Assembly (NCBI RefSeq): GCF_018777385.1
Contig: NZ_JAFJYB010000002.1
Location: 62,001 to 126,000 of the forward strand
From: Candidatus Symbiopectobacterium endolongispinus
GTDB taxonomy: Bacteria; Pseudomonadota; Gammaproteobacteria; Enterobacterales; Enterobacteriaceae
DNA length: 64,000 bases
Reading direction: 5' to 3'
This document shows, one piece after another, positions 21,734 through 34,357 of this stretch; position 1 is the stretch's first letter; every line of letters starts with the position of its first letter. The translations under genes were made by a program, and so were the position numbers. The notes under the pieces were generated by a model. The model made no database searches. It had not been told where the DNA came from and saw only the letters and a list, made by a program, of their open reading frames with translations.

Positions 21734-24700
21734 TCAGTTTCTATTAAAATAGAAATAGCCATGCGCATTGGAAGCGCTGTTGCCACCCAGCCACGAGCTG
21801 TTAACGATAGAAAAGCGCTTACTCACCCCTCTAAAAATAATTTCATAAGACGCCGTAAAATAAGATTCATGATTAGCCCAGCATGAGCCTCTTAGTATGG
21901 GACCTTGTATCAATCCCACTCGCGTTAGCGCCACAGAAACGGACGCATTTGATAATCTCACCGTCTCTTTTCTCTCATTAAAGCCATCAATCCCAGTGAA
22001 GACGACTATACTCATCGGCGATATTAGCGTTTTATTACCGAATTCCCCTACTTTCAGATAGATGTCTCCCGCACCGCGCCAGTCAGTATTGCTACCTAGC
22101 CAGATTGTTCTACAGTAGGACGCGTAGGTACCATCGCTATACGTGGTGCCAACCTGGGCCACTCCTGACGCAAAATCTTTAACATGCGCAATGCCAGCAG
22201 AAGAAATAGTCACATTTTGGGTTGACTCCGTCTTTAATGAACCATACCCCTGAGCCACCACAGACAGCGTCGCCGCTTTGCCCCAAAAATTAGCCGTTGG
22301 CGTAATCGTCGCGATTTGGGGGCCAGTCAACGACGCAGCGGTTTGTCGTGCCAATACCGCACCAAAGGCATCTTTGAGAGAAATTTCGACACTCCGGGTT
22401 GCACTGAACTCATTGGCGTTATCCACACTCCAGGGGACTGACATGTTGTCATCAGTAAACAGCGGGAGTCAGGCACCACTGGTATTACTGCTCCCGCGGG
22501 AGATGTAGAATACCGTGCCGACACTCAGTAAGGGGCGGGAGAATACCAACACATCGTGGTAACCAGTACTTGCATGATAAAAATCGTTTGCCAGTACGCT
22601 GAGGGTAAGACGGGTTTGGCCCTTACTCACGGCGCCCTGAACAACGCCCGCCTCAGATATATTGATTACACCACTGTTGCTGGATTGCCAGAGGATGTCT
22701 GCGTCCGAAGGCACCGATTGCTCCGGAGTCTGAAGCGTAAAGTCTTCTTCATCCGTAGTGCTCACTTCTGCTGTTGCAAAACGGATACTCAACGTTCCCT
22801 TATCTAGGATATAGACTACTGAAACTTCACTGGGTCTGAACTGTTCCGTTTCCTGCGTCCTCACCGTTATCAGGGTATTGCCAGGACGCACGGCGGTAAG
22901 GATCCCCTCGCTGTTAACGGTCACCACCCCCGTATCATTGCTGCCATACTGTGCTATCAACATGGCCTGTGCATCCGGATTACCAAATCGTGCAACAACG
23001 GAATGGGTTTTACCGTCAGACCAGGTCGCATTGATCGGATCGCCGTCGCCAGCGCTGATCAGCGGATCGGCTTTTGCCACGGTCAGCCGGTAGCTTCCCA
23101 GCGCTGGGTTGTATTGCGCATTGCCCGGCATATACACTGAAATTGTCGTTTCCCCTGATTTTAGCAGGGTAACAATCCCCGTTGTGCCATCAACGACTGC
23201 AACCCCCTCATCGGTGCTAGACCACTGTTGCGACATGCCATCTGGCAGTCCCTCAACAGGTTGAGACTCGGTGAAATCCCACGTAAAGACCACCTGCTGA
23301 TTCGCATTTGCAAAACGCAGTTCAGGCGTCACAGCGCCGACGACAATAGTGATACCGGCACCTATTGGGATACCGTCGGCCTCGGCCGTTAGCGTTACCT
23401 GTCCTTTAGCCATTGAGGTTGCTTGCGACTGGTAGCTACCATTGCCATTATCCGTTACCGCGCCGATAGTGAAGCCGCTTAACGCCTCAGCGCCACTGAT
23501 CGTCACGACCTTACCTGAAATGGGGTTACTGTATTGATCTGCAAGGATGAAGGTCAGGTTGGCAGCGTCTATACCGTTAGAGCCCAGCATGGTTCTGTCA
23601 CTACTGAACGTTGACCGAGTGTCATCTATGGCTCCAGTGATCACCGTCACCGGATCGGCTTGCAGACTGTTCTCCTCATCCAGATGCACCGTCATACGCA
23701 ATACACCTGCTGTCTGGCTCTGCACTTGCGTGGTGGCAATTCCGTCCTCATTGGTGCGAGACGTTGGCGCAAAGCTATTTGCCTGCCCGCTCAAGTGCCA
23801 TGAGACAACCACCCCCGCCAGCACATTGCCATGAGCATCCGTTACTCGCGCGCTGTAGGTCACGCCCTGCGCATCTCCGGCGGTAAAACAGGTGGTGTTC
23901 GCTGTAACCTCAGAAAGACGCCAACTGCTAGTGTCACCCGTTACGGACAACATTCTGCTTTCGCTAAATGCCGAACCGTTGACCATGACGGACAGTAAAG
24001 CGTTACCGGCGCGCTAGCCGGACACCGTGATGCGGTAATCCCCGTCAGACACTTCATGACTCGCGCCCAGGCTTACCGTATTGTTATCGCTAACTCCGCT
24101 GACTGACTGTCCCGCTAATGCATTACCGTGTTTGTCTCGCAATAACAGACGCAGCGTAGCCGTTGTCTGGCCCGCAATGATGGTCGCAGGTTCAAGCGTT
24201 AATTGAGAACCGGGTTCATCCGCTGCTGCTGCGCTAAACACCACATCCGGGGCCGCTGTTGCCCCTGACGGCAGGATGGCGCTTACCTGCGCCGCGCCAA
24301 CCAGCATGCGTGTGAGCGTTACCGAGGCACTGCCGTTATCGTCAGTGTGTATCATCGGCGCGTCCAACGCGCTACCTTCATTGGCGCTCCAGGTAACCGG
24401 TATCCCGGCGCCAAGTGCATTTCCGTGACCATCCACTAAGGTAGCCGTGTAAGTCACCCGCTCTCCCACCACTGCTGATGTCGGAGTGACGACTATTTCG
24501 CCCTGTATAGCAGCGGTGCTGTTATCCGCCTTCACTGTGAGGCTACCTTGCTGATTCAGCGTGACACCGTCAACGACCGCCGATATCGTTGTCATTCCAG
24601 CGCGATTTCCGGTGACCATAGCGATATACACACCGTTGGCGACTTCAGTAAACATCCCGGTAGACATCAACAGTTCTGGCGTGTAGGTCAACGTGCTCCG

Positions 24701-27700
24701 ATCGCTGAGATTCCCCAGCAGATTACCTTCAGTATCCCGCGCCACAACCCGCACGGTGGCCTGCTCCAGCGCGGTCACGATGGTGCCAGGGGTTACCATT
24801 AGCACCGACCTGTCTGCCGCTACCGCACCCGCACTGAAGGTCACCAGACTATCAGCCGTAACGGGCTGCGCTCCACCTAACACCGCGGAGACAGTACTCT
24901 GCCCAGCCTGGGTGCTAGTCAGTGTGATTTCCGCTATCCCCTCCTGATTAGTGTGGCTGAGCGGAGAGGCCAACGTTCCAAGCGAACTTTGCTAGCCCAC
25001 CGCAACACCTTCCAGCGCCGTATTGCCATTTTGATCTTGAACCTGCGCCCGCAACCTGATTGTCTCAATACCGTCCGCTTTAGCGGTGGTCGTGCCGATC
25101 ACTGTCACTGAGGTAAGCAGCGCTGTACTTTGGTTAGCCAATAGCCCCAACTCAGCCTGCTTGACGACATCGTTGCTGGTTGCAGTCAGCGTCCAGCTAA
25201 CTTCCTGCCTGCCAGTGACCAGCGCCTGATATACGCCGCCCCCCCAACTCCGTTGCACTAAATGTAATACTGGGTTCATCCGACGCCCAGCGCACTGTCT
25301 GACCCAGTACCGGGTTATCCAAGGTGTCTCTCAGTGTGAGTTGCACGGTGGCAGCACTTGTGCCATCAGCCGTTATCGACTGCGGATGAACATTTAACCC
25401 ACTGTGTTCAGCCACAGCGCCCCCTGATCCGAACTGCGCCTGAGCATTATCGCTGTTACCGTTAAACAGCATTGCAGTCACCTCGGTCGCGCCAGCTTGA
25501 GTGCCTGACAGCATGACCGAAGCATTTCCCAACCCATCCGTCTGTGCCACCGTTGCGTTAAGCTGATTATTGCTGCTACGCCATGCAATACTGGTCTCGG
25601 GTACCGGGTTGTTATGCCCATCGACTGCCGTTGCCGTTAGCATCACACCACTTCCTCCAGCAATGGCCGTGGGGAATGCCGCACGTAACGACACTGTTGC
25701 ATTATGCGTATCAGCCAGCGCATTAAGTGGCAACGTTTGCATCTGCCCATTATCCAACGTCGCTCGAACCTGGATCGCGCCCGCCTTCAGTGTCGTCAAG
25801 ATTGCAAAGACGCCTCCTTGCCCATCTGTTTGCCCTTGAGTTGGCGTAATAGTGGCTTGATTATCAGCGTCAAAATTGACGCTGATTCGCTCTAGTGGAT
25901 TACCCTGCGTATCTTCTACCCTGATGGTGACCGTAGCACGATCGGTCGTACCAGCAACCAACGTTGGGCGATCGCTGGACAAAAGCGCGATCGTGCCATT
26001 GTTGCGATCCCCATCGAACGTAATCGGAGACGCCGTGTGTGTCGAAGCATTGCTGGAAGCAGTTACCGCGACGGCAAACGCCTGGGTGCTGGTAATGCTG
26101 GTTTGTGCAATCCCATCCGCATTAGTGCTGCTTTGGCGCTGACTAAAACGTACCTGGTTGCTATCCCGGTATGAATGCCAATCAACCGCCACGTTGGACA
26201 ACAAGTTCCCATTACTGTCCTCAACTTTGGCACTGAATATCACCGGGGTGCGGCCATCCGCAATATAAGGACCTGATGCGGGTGTGACAGCGACGACCTG
26301 CGCTGATGCGTTGTTCCCGATAAAGACGGTCTCTTTCGTCGTCCGCTGTCGATTGACTTCCGCAGTTACCCGAGATATGCCCGCCATCGTGCTGAGAAGC
26401 GTCGTCTCGACGATACCCTGAGCATCGGTGTTCACTGATGATGCCGCCACAACCGCGCCGTTATCAGCGCTGAACCCTACGGCAATATTTGCCACTGGAT
26501 TTCCTTGTGCATCATTCACTTGAGCGCGAATGGCTTTCAGCGTTTTGCCATCAGCAATGCTGATTTCGGGGAAAACTGACAGATCGTCATCAGCGATATG
26601 AGCAGTGCTGCTACCAGACACAAAATTGATGTCAGCCCGTCGATTACTGTCGCCAACCGTTGCAGTTAGCTAACTGCTGCCAGCCCGAATACTGGTGACC
26701 AACACAGTTTCCTCTCCATTACTGTCCGTCAACACACTCTCGGCAACAATCGCTTGGTTTGTCGCTTGCAGGCTGACGCGCACGTTTTGTACGCGGTTCC
26801 CTTCCGCATCAGAAACAATCAGATGAACGCTATTCTGTGCATTTCCATCGGCAATGGCACCGTCGGCTACCACGTTCATCGCTTCGATACGTGCGGTGAG
26901 GCTATTTGCTACCACTGACACGTTGGCGGACGCAAAACTGGTGCCACGTGCTGATGGCGTGATGGTAAACGCCTCATGGTATGTCCCAGCTGTCAGGGTA
27001 GCAACGTACTCACCGACTGTTTGACGAATGAAGGGCGTTAAGGTTGTGTCGCTGCTTGCGCGATTGATCCCTACCTTCTCCACGCTGATTTTGCTGTCTG
27101 AGACATCAACCGGAGTCCCCTCGCGATCGTTGATGTTGAGTACCAACTGTTGTTGCGCGGTGCCGTCGGCGGGAAGGCTGATATTTTTGGGTGTTAATGT
27201 GCTGCTCTCTGCGTAAATAGCCGCCTGAGTGACCAAAATCTGGGTATTGGCCAGCGAGGATTGATTGCCGCGTTTGTCCACCGCTACGCCTGTAATGGTG
27301 TAGCTGTTCCCCCCCTGGGCAGATTGATAATGAGGCAGTATTACGATGTAATCATCATCACTTTCTGGCACAATGAGTCCGCCAGCAGCCATTAGCGTTG
27401 GCGCAGACCAGTCAATGCGGGCTAATCAGTATTTACTTTCCACTGTGACATACAGTAATTTTTTCTCCCTGGCAAAACCAGTAACCAAATTAGCCGTTTG
27501 CAGAGAAATAACATCGTTCTTGCGATATTCCAGGATGATATTGTTATTGCGATCGACCAGATCATAACGACTCCCAGCCAACTGACGCATCGCGCCTACT
27601 GCATCCGGATCGATTTGCTGGCGCCAAGGCACGCCTAAACCCGCATCACTTTCTCCCGCCTTGCCTTTGCGTTGTTCTGCATTGAACGTAGCGAAAGGAA

Positions 27701-28757
27701 ATGGCGTGTAGTTCACACCAGCGGTAAAGGCTTAAGGATCGCGCTGACGATTGTTCTTACCAAACAGCGCAACGTCATTGCCATAATATTGCTCAAAAGT
27801 CAGCGCACCTCCCCATTGCGGCAATCCAGGTAGCCATCCTTGTGCTCGGATATCCCAATCACTCGCAGGACGCTCCTGAAAATCAGCAAAGTCAGGGGAG
27901 TCTTTCCAGCCTGTCAGGCGATGGTAGCTGTTGGCACCCAATTTCATAAAATCACGCCAATATTCAATTCCGACGCCCATACGCGCGTGGTCACGTAACA
28001 AGTCATAATCAAGAAATGTATTGCCACCCAGCATCCAATCATCATTGAACCAGCGTAGGCCGAGACCCACGTTTGACTGGGTGCGATCGTCGGTACGGTG
28101 CAGGCTACCTTGAGTAAAAAACAATTTGTCCTGTTGATCGTATAAAGGAACTAACAAGTCAACTTGGGAATTCTTGAGATTCAGGTTTTCATCAGCATTT
28201 AATCGCACTCGCGCAGTACCAAACTGACTGAGCCACTGTTGGATGTGCACATTAGCTTCGTTAGTGACCATTCCTCGGGCCAGTGAAGAGGCCGCATCGC
28301 TGCTTTTATTGTTAGATAACTGCGAACCCGTCTGGGACGCGAGTCCAGCTATTTTCTTAGCCTGCGTATCATCTTGCTTGAGTGGGGCAGGCGTTGCCTT
28401 TTGTCCGGGCTCATCCCATTGCACTGGCGCTAATGGAACCTCTAGTTTCTCGCCAGGTTGCAACTGTTCAAAATCGCGCGCATACGTACGAAACTGGTTA
28501 AGTTTGCGTAATTCGTCCAGGCTTATATTGAATTTCTTCGCCACTGAGGCTGTCGTTTCACCAGGTGACAGCACGTAATCCTGAGTCTGCAAACCACTTT
28601 GGCCCGCAGGCCTTTGCAAAAAGCGCAACTCCTCGTTAGCCGTGACAATTGATGGTGTTAGGGTTGCCGACAAAATAAAACAGACGTGAAAAGCCATTTG
28701 TAACCAGACAAACGACTTTAAACGTAATACCTTAGACTGCGTGTTAATTGTTTCCAT
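21734..28757 (-). pseudogene. Intimin/invasin-like inverse autotransporter, seven lesions
   Basis: An adhesin of about 2340 codons. In order: signal-type N-terminus (hydrophobic near residues 17-40), a LysM-like domain (DYVLSPGETTASVAKKFN to QLQPGEKLEVP), the intimin-type outer-membrane beta-barrel (NVGLGLRWF, GGNTFLDYD, RMGVGIEYWRD), then about 15 bacterial Ig-like (Big_1/Big_2) repeats and a roughly 200-residue C-terminal domain with two cysteines. Inverse autotransporters anchor by the N-terminal barrel and display the rest. Stops are at 27732, 27426, 26670, 24992, 24014 and 22469, and a C7 tract (25239-25245) shifts the frame. The ATG at 28757 follows GGTG. The original is readable throughout, so inactivation is recent. 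Confidence 0.93.
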
Positions 28758-29361
28758 TGTCGACACCAATTTAATTATACATTATTCGGCCTGACTACAT
28801 GAATATGACACTATTACCTATCGCTTTGCTTTCACAAAAAAATAATAAACAGAGATAGTTAATTATGTTGCAGAGTTTTCTAAATCACCACTTATCGCGC
28901 AAATTTTAGGAGTAAGCGTTCAAACAATGTTCGCCGAACACGGCTTATGAAAGTCTATATGCCAGCACAATTCCCGGAGTCCTCATTCTGACTCATCTCA
29001 CCATTACCGATGATTATTGTGGTTATAACGAATATCCAATTCTTCATTTGTTCATGGTTCATGGTCCTACTAAGTTGGTTATTTTTACTTATTCCTTAGG
29101 TGCTTTATACTCGACGATATAATATGCCGATTGTTTTTTAGCAGGAAATCAATAACTAACGCCTATAAGAGAAAGACATTTGCTGAATTCTGCAATGAAG
29201 TCTTAGAAATCAAAAATAGTGGGAGCGCTATTGTTCCAAAAAAAATCACTTTGAAGTATCGTAATTAGGTTGCGTCACTCTTTTTAACACGTAATTACGC
29301 GACAGAGAGACACAACCTAAGATATCATTTATTTAACATTCTATTTAATCATTGAATCAAA
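28758..29361. other. AT-rich intergenic gap upstream of the adhesin
   Basis: No convincing gene. It must carry the leftward adhesin promoter. A short open stretch at 29155-29265 has no recognisable homology. An imperfect inverted repeat (TTAGGTTG at 29266-29273, CAACCTAA at 29312-29319) is the only structure noticed. Confidence 0.4.
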
Positions 29362-31238
29362 TCATCCACGATTAGAATATCTATTTATGTTTATTGAATG
29401 GTTAGACTGTTGATTTAGCCAATAATAAAACTCCTCATTGTATTTTTGTCCAAAATTTTTTAAAACTCTAGAATAAGAAGGTTTATCACCGCTGGATCCA
29501 ATTTCTTGTCTTAGGGGGCGAACTAATTCACCACGAATAGAACGCAGTTGTGGTGAACTATCGAGAAATTTTTGCACAAAATATGGCCAGGCGTATAATC
29601 TCTCACTATGACTATTAGCAGAAAACCCATCTATATCAATTATTTACCTTAAGCTAGATCTATTTTCTGGCGGGCAATTCATTAAAACACTTTCTGCATA
29701 TTCATTTTTTTCCATGCGATATATACTCTGCCAGACCTTCGCTCCACCATGTAATTTCCTCTGAGGGAAACATATTAGCATCACCATACTTATTATATTT
29801 ACCATCAAGATAATGAACAATTTCATGTCCAAAATTATGAATATTATTGTCTTTCATATAAACAAAAATACGTGGTTGATTATTAGGATTGTTAGAATTC
29901 CCCTCAATATAAATACCTCCATTATTTGTGTCTATACGGAAAGGATAGTTACCATATCGATGGTAGTGATCTTTATTCTTCATCACTATAATTTCCAATG
30001 GTTTTAAATAATCATCTCTTACACTTTTCCCCCGAATGATTCATGAAAATTTTTTAGAACTTTAGTTGCTATAACATTTAGTTTATTTTCCTCCTTATTA
30101 TTAAAATGATAAGAAGATTTTATTCTATATCCACTATTAAGTTTGAAATCATGGGGAATGAATTCTTTTTCTAAAATAGGTTTTAAAAAACCAGAAAATA
30201 TAGACGAGTCATTCTTTTCAAAACTTCTCCCGGTATCTTCTAAAAATTTAGTCAAAACAACATTAATTTCCTCACGCAATTTACTTTTGGCTGGTAAGGA
30301 ATTATATTTCTTTAATATATTATTTAAATTAAAATCAATATTTTTTGTGTTTCAAAGCTAATTTTAGGATTGTTTCCCTTCTCAGAATTGATGATGGATG
30401 ACAATACATCCAAGGCACAACGAATATGATAAAGAGGGAAATTGTTTTTTTGAATTGACAATATTTAAAGATTGATTGACAAGTTTCAATAAATTTCTCT
30501 CTATCGCATCCTTACTCTTAGATAATATCTGACTATCGAGTGTCTCCGGCCTTATATGATAAATTAAATTTAGTAATTTCCCTGTATTAACAGAGAATTC
30601 ATAATTGTTTAATAGTTTTTCTTGGTTTAAAACATGATACTCCAATATTGCATTGAAATTTTATAATTTATAGTGGAATTATCCTTGGCCATCTCTATCA
30701 TCGCAGCTACCCAAGAGCTTGTTAAACCTGATAATTCTTCATCCGGTTCATTTGATATACCATGAAGATTATTATATGCCTTAGCAAGATAGTCTCCTAT
30801 TTTGCTTAATGTTCTAGACACAATATTATTTTCGCTTTTCCAATATGGACTAGATGTATCAACTCTATGATAAAAACTTTCAATATATTTTGACAACAAA
30901 CCAAGATCGCGTTTGTTTATCTCCGGCTCGAGCATTAACTTATTAATAACTTTAATTGAGGCTATTAATGTTTTTTTAGAGTGTTGATAACCTGTCTTTA
31001 AGAACAACTCTTTTTCATCATGAAGATCTCCCATTAATTTTTTTCTAGTACGGTAAACCTCACTTTACTTTGAAGAGGATTTAAATATGTTGATGGAATA
31101 TTTTTTCCAGTTTCATTTTCGACATGTGAATGTTTTTTCTAAAACAGCTTCATTTTGTTTATTTTTTACATTATTCACCTCATCGAAGAAAACATTTGAA
31201 TGATGATTATAACCGACACCACTTAAATTTACTGACAT
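29362..31238 (-). pseudogene. Collagenase-like (M9) zinc metallopeptidase, at least eight lesions
   Basis: Joining frames recovers about 620 codons of a microbial-collagenase-type protein. The zinc motif HEIVHYLDGKYNKYG followed about 20 residues later by WWSEGLAEYIS matches the HExxH...E core of peptidase family M9. The long helical N-terminal part fits the M9 N-terminal domain. No Sec signal peptide is visible: the product starts MSVNLSGVGYNHHSN. Frame changes occur near 31130, 31050, 30640, 30440, 30340, 30025 and 29710, and TAA is at 29644-29646. The DNA is clearly more AT-rich than its neighbours, suggesting acquisition by transfer. The substrate and route of export are unknown. Confidence 0.75.
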
Positions 31239-32118
31239 AAATAACAATCCCCATTTAATTACAAAACACTAATAAATCATAGCGATATAGCATCTATAGC
31301 AATTATGCATACATCTATTTGCAAGTCATAAGTTAAATTTAGAACCAATATTTACTGAACACTCCTTGTTAACGTTAATTAATTTATATATAAACCAACA
31401 ATACCCACTATTTGATAGTGAGAAAACAACGCAAAACATAAGACGTATCGATGAATTTCGATATTTACCAGTAAATTCAACCAGGTCTATTTGTAATAAT
31501 CACTAAATTTAAACAGTTCCATACTCATCCCATGTTTGAAATCAATAATTCAGCTCTTTCTTTTTCACCCATTATCTAATGTAAATAACCCTCATAAAAC
31601 CAGCTAAATACCTTATTTTTGTTATTGTGGATACTTTGTTAAATAATTAAAAATCAAGTCATGATAAAAACCAAACGGTATAAAAGGGTAACAGGGGTCG
31701 AGTTACTTCCCCTAGATGGTATAAATAAGATAGTTTGTCTGAAAATTGTCATTACAATGATATAATACTTGTTATCATATGTTATCCCGCACGAAAAATT
31801 TTTTTCTTCATACCTGACCTATATTGAGAAAAAGTGGCTCACCTTTCACAGAAAAAATACTGATTAAATATCGAACTTTAAGAGATACCTCCCCAACTGG
31901 AAAGCATTGAAGACTATACTGTGCCAAATAGCATATAAATGTGGAATATCAACGTACTAAAAACATTGCCTTACAATAACCCCGATCCCAAATAGAACAT
32001 TATTTTTAAAAAAATAAACGCAATACAAACGAAAAGCATGCGAGATTAACCCCATCATAGACTATGTTGATAGTGTAGCTTAAAATGATATTAAAAATAA
32101 ATATCAGGTGATAAAACA
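31239..32118. other. 880-bp AT-rich gap without a recognisable gene
   Basis: Low-complexity AT-rich sequence between two foreign-looking genes transcribed away from each other. No ORF with recognisable homology was seen on either strand. It may hold promoters for both. Confidence 0.5.
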
Positions 32119-33494
32119 ATGAAAGATAAGCCAAAAGGTGGAAAAGTTTATACTCTCAATATGAAGAAGCAGCAGAAATGTTAATTGGTTTGGTTATGAG
32201 AATCAAACACGGGTAGATTCAAATAAAGACACGATAGAGCCTGTACAGCTAAGGTTAGTAGAAGATGTCGTTAATTTAACAGCTGCTGCCATAGCCTTTG
32301 GTGTTACATACTCTTCAACTGATGCACCACCTGATAAAGTTTGTCTAGACTTAAATATAACAAATGATGCTGATATAATACTAGTTCCTGTTTTTATAAA
32401 TATGCCTACGGGTTTTTATTATAGGCAATCATTAAGTCCACTAGTAAGAAATTCACAAGGTAATTTGATAATAGAATGCAATAGCTTTGATCAAGAGCAT
32501 GTTAATAAAGTTGATTTTGTAGCTATCACAACCGACAATGGTAGATTAGATCCAATAAAGTACGTTGATACCTCAGCACCTGATTTTTATAAAGACTTTG
32601 ACATCCCCATTATAAGTATATACATTAAAGTTAAAGATGACTTTTTAATATTTTATTATTTATGGGTTAATGAGCAAGGTGTGTTAATCAACGATAGTAA
32701 TTACATTGATACTATTGACTTAACATATGGAGCATTTCAAGGATATAAATCAAGCAAATCTCCATCGTTTGGCGTTTGTTTTAATAAAGTTAAGGTAACT
32801 GGAAAAAAGGGAGAGACTATACGTGCCGATATTGTTTTTACTCCGTTGTATTTAATTGCTGATGATGTTATTGGTACATGTATCCCACGAAAAATTATCG
32901 ACATCGGAGAAAAATCCGGAGTCGGTTTTGAATGGGCAAAACTGGCAGCGCTTGATTTTTGGCTTTCAATTAAAACCAAACAGTGAAGACGTGTCAAAAA
33001 TTAGTGGCGGCCCAGCTATTTCTACACTAATTTCAGCTGGAGCAATATCGTTAGCAGCTGGATTCGCTGCTTTTAGTTCAATTAGAATGCAGATAAATAA
33101 AATAGATCCCATAACCCTTACACTTACAATACGGAACTATTTAGATTCCTGTTTATGTATCAGTGCCATGTCCATTGTAGATGATATACACAAAACTAGA
33201 TCACCAATTTTACGATCTGGCGAAACAGCTGTTTTTCCGTACTCGAAAAGCAAAAACTTTGACAAAACACAACTCGTTGACATCATTGTTATTTATAATG
33301 TAACAGAATATAAATCAGGACAAATCATAGGGTTGTGGGATAAAAATTTCAATGAAGACTACAAAAAAAATAGTATGCAATTTGCCAGACGTATGATCCG
33401 TGATGATAATACAGGTTTAATGCGTTATTATACAATGATGTCTAATAATCAAACCTATCGTTCTGCTGGGAATATTGGCATTACTTTCTTTTAA
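32119..33494 (+). pseudogene. Unrecognised AT-rich protein with one hydrophobic segment, two frameshifts
   Basis: Family not recognised. The start MKDKPKGGKVYTLNM leads, after a frame change near 32170, into a beta-rich region of about 260 residues (IEPVQLRLVEDVVNLT, LVPVFINMPTGFYY). One extra T in the T5 at 32956-32960 then shifts the frame into a second part (FGFQLKPNSEDVSKISGG). That part has a 24-residue hydrophobic, alanine/glycine-rich stretch (AISTLISAGAISLAAGFAAF) and about 130 further residues ending GNIGITFF. There is no signal peptide. A lone amphipathic or membrane segment before a compact beta domain resembles some pore-forming toxins (for example actinoporin-like), but this is a weak guess. 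It sits next to the M9 pseudogene in the same AT-rich block. Confidence 0.5.
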
Positions 33495-34171
33495 CTTAGA
33501 AATTAAACATGTCATAAAAATCATCAAAAACCACGAAAAAAATATATTTTCATATCGAAAAAACACGTTCTACCTATTTACATGAACTACGAAAAAATAC
33601 ATTTAAAGTTTAACTGCATCAACTCATCAAAGCTTTTATATTATATAGAAAGGGTTATTAAGTCATCTACTTAACTTCATTTCAGCTTTACCAGAAAAGT
33701 AAAAAACGTAGCCTAATGAAGAGGGAAACCAATCATTTTGTAGCAAAAACTGATGCAGACGTAGTGGCAGACAAAGACGATGATTGCGAAGCGCTAAAGC
33801 TGGCAATGTTCAGCTAACTCTAATCGAGTAATCACCGCCCTCTTCAGGTCATTAACTGTTATCTCCTGTAAAACATCATAGTTACTCAGCTTAAACCACT
33901 GCTTTACTGCCTTCATGACTCCACTGACTTTCATCGACATACCTTTTTCTCTGACAAACCATCAACTTTGCTGCCCGCCTTTTAAACGCCAGCGAAGGCT
34001 AAAAATAATTTATTTCAAGAGTGTGAGCCAGGAGGGCTGCTCAGAAAATTACAACATGATAAAAATGCGAGAGTTAGGGACGGAAGATGATTTTAAAGGG
34101 ATATTTAATGCAGGGCTTTATGCAGGAAAAAATCAAAAATGCATCGTAATTAATTGATTTTACAGGTTTAT
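33495..34171. other. Gene-poor stretch before tRNA-Ser
   Basis: No firm gene. A 48-codon minus-strand frame at 33794-33940 (starting MSMKVSGVMKAVKQWF, after a GAAAAAGG) is the best candidate but has no recognisable family. Other open frames look random. It probably holds remnants of the acquired block ending at the tRNA. Confidence 0.4.
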
Positions 34172-34261
34172 TGGCGGAGAGGGGGGGGTTTGAACCCTCG
34201 GTAGAGTTGCCCCTACTCCGGTTTTCGAGACCGGTCCATTCAGCCGCTCTGGCACCTCTCC
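34172..34261 (-). tRNA. serU: tRNA-Ser(CGA)
   Basis: A 90-nt class II tRNA with acceptor GGAGAGG/CCTCTCC, long variable arm (AGTAGGGGCAACTCTACC), anticodon loop TCTCGAA with anticodon CGA, and encoded CCA. It closely matches E. coli serU, which also lies near mtfA and asnT. The T-stem reads GAGGG against CCCCC, leaving one A-C mismatch inside a C8 run. Confidence 0.93.
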
Positions 34262-34357
34262 GTTTAAGTGGTTGCTATCATGCCCTGTTTTACGGCATTT
34301 TAACAGCAGATATCCTTGCGTTTGTATTCAAGTGACGACTTAGCGAGCAACACGACG

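Noticed and set aside
29155..29265. Short coding-like stretch (FAEFCNEVLEIKNSG) between the adhesin and the protease
   Set aside because: Too short, no recognisable family and no start/SD; could be chance in AT-rich DNA.
3489..32960. Phase variation by homopolymer tracts
   Set aside because: Tracts are short (5-8 bases), lie in metabolic genes, and most affected genes carry additional stops that slippage cannot repair.
33794..33940. 48-codon minus-strand frame with a plausible SD
   Set aside because: No homology recognised and no supporting context; mentioned in the gap entry only.
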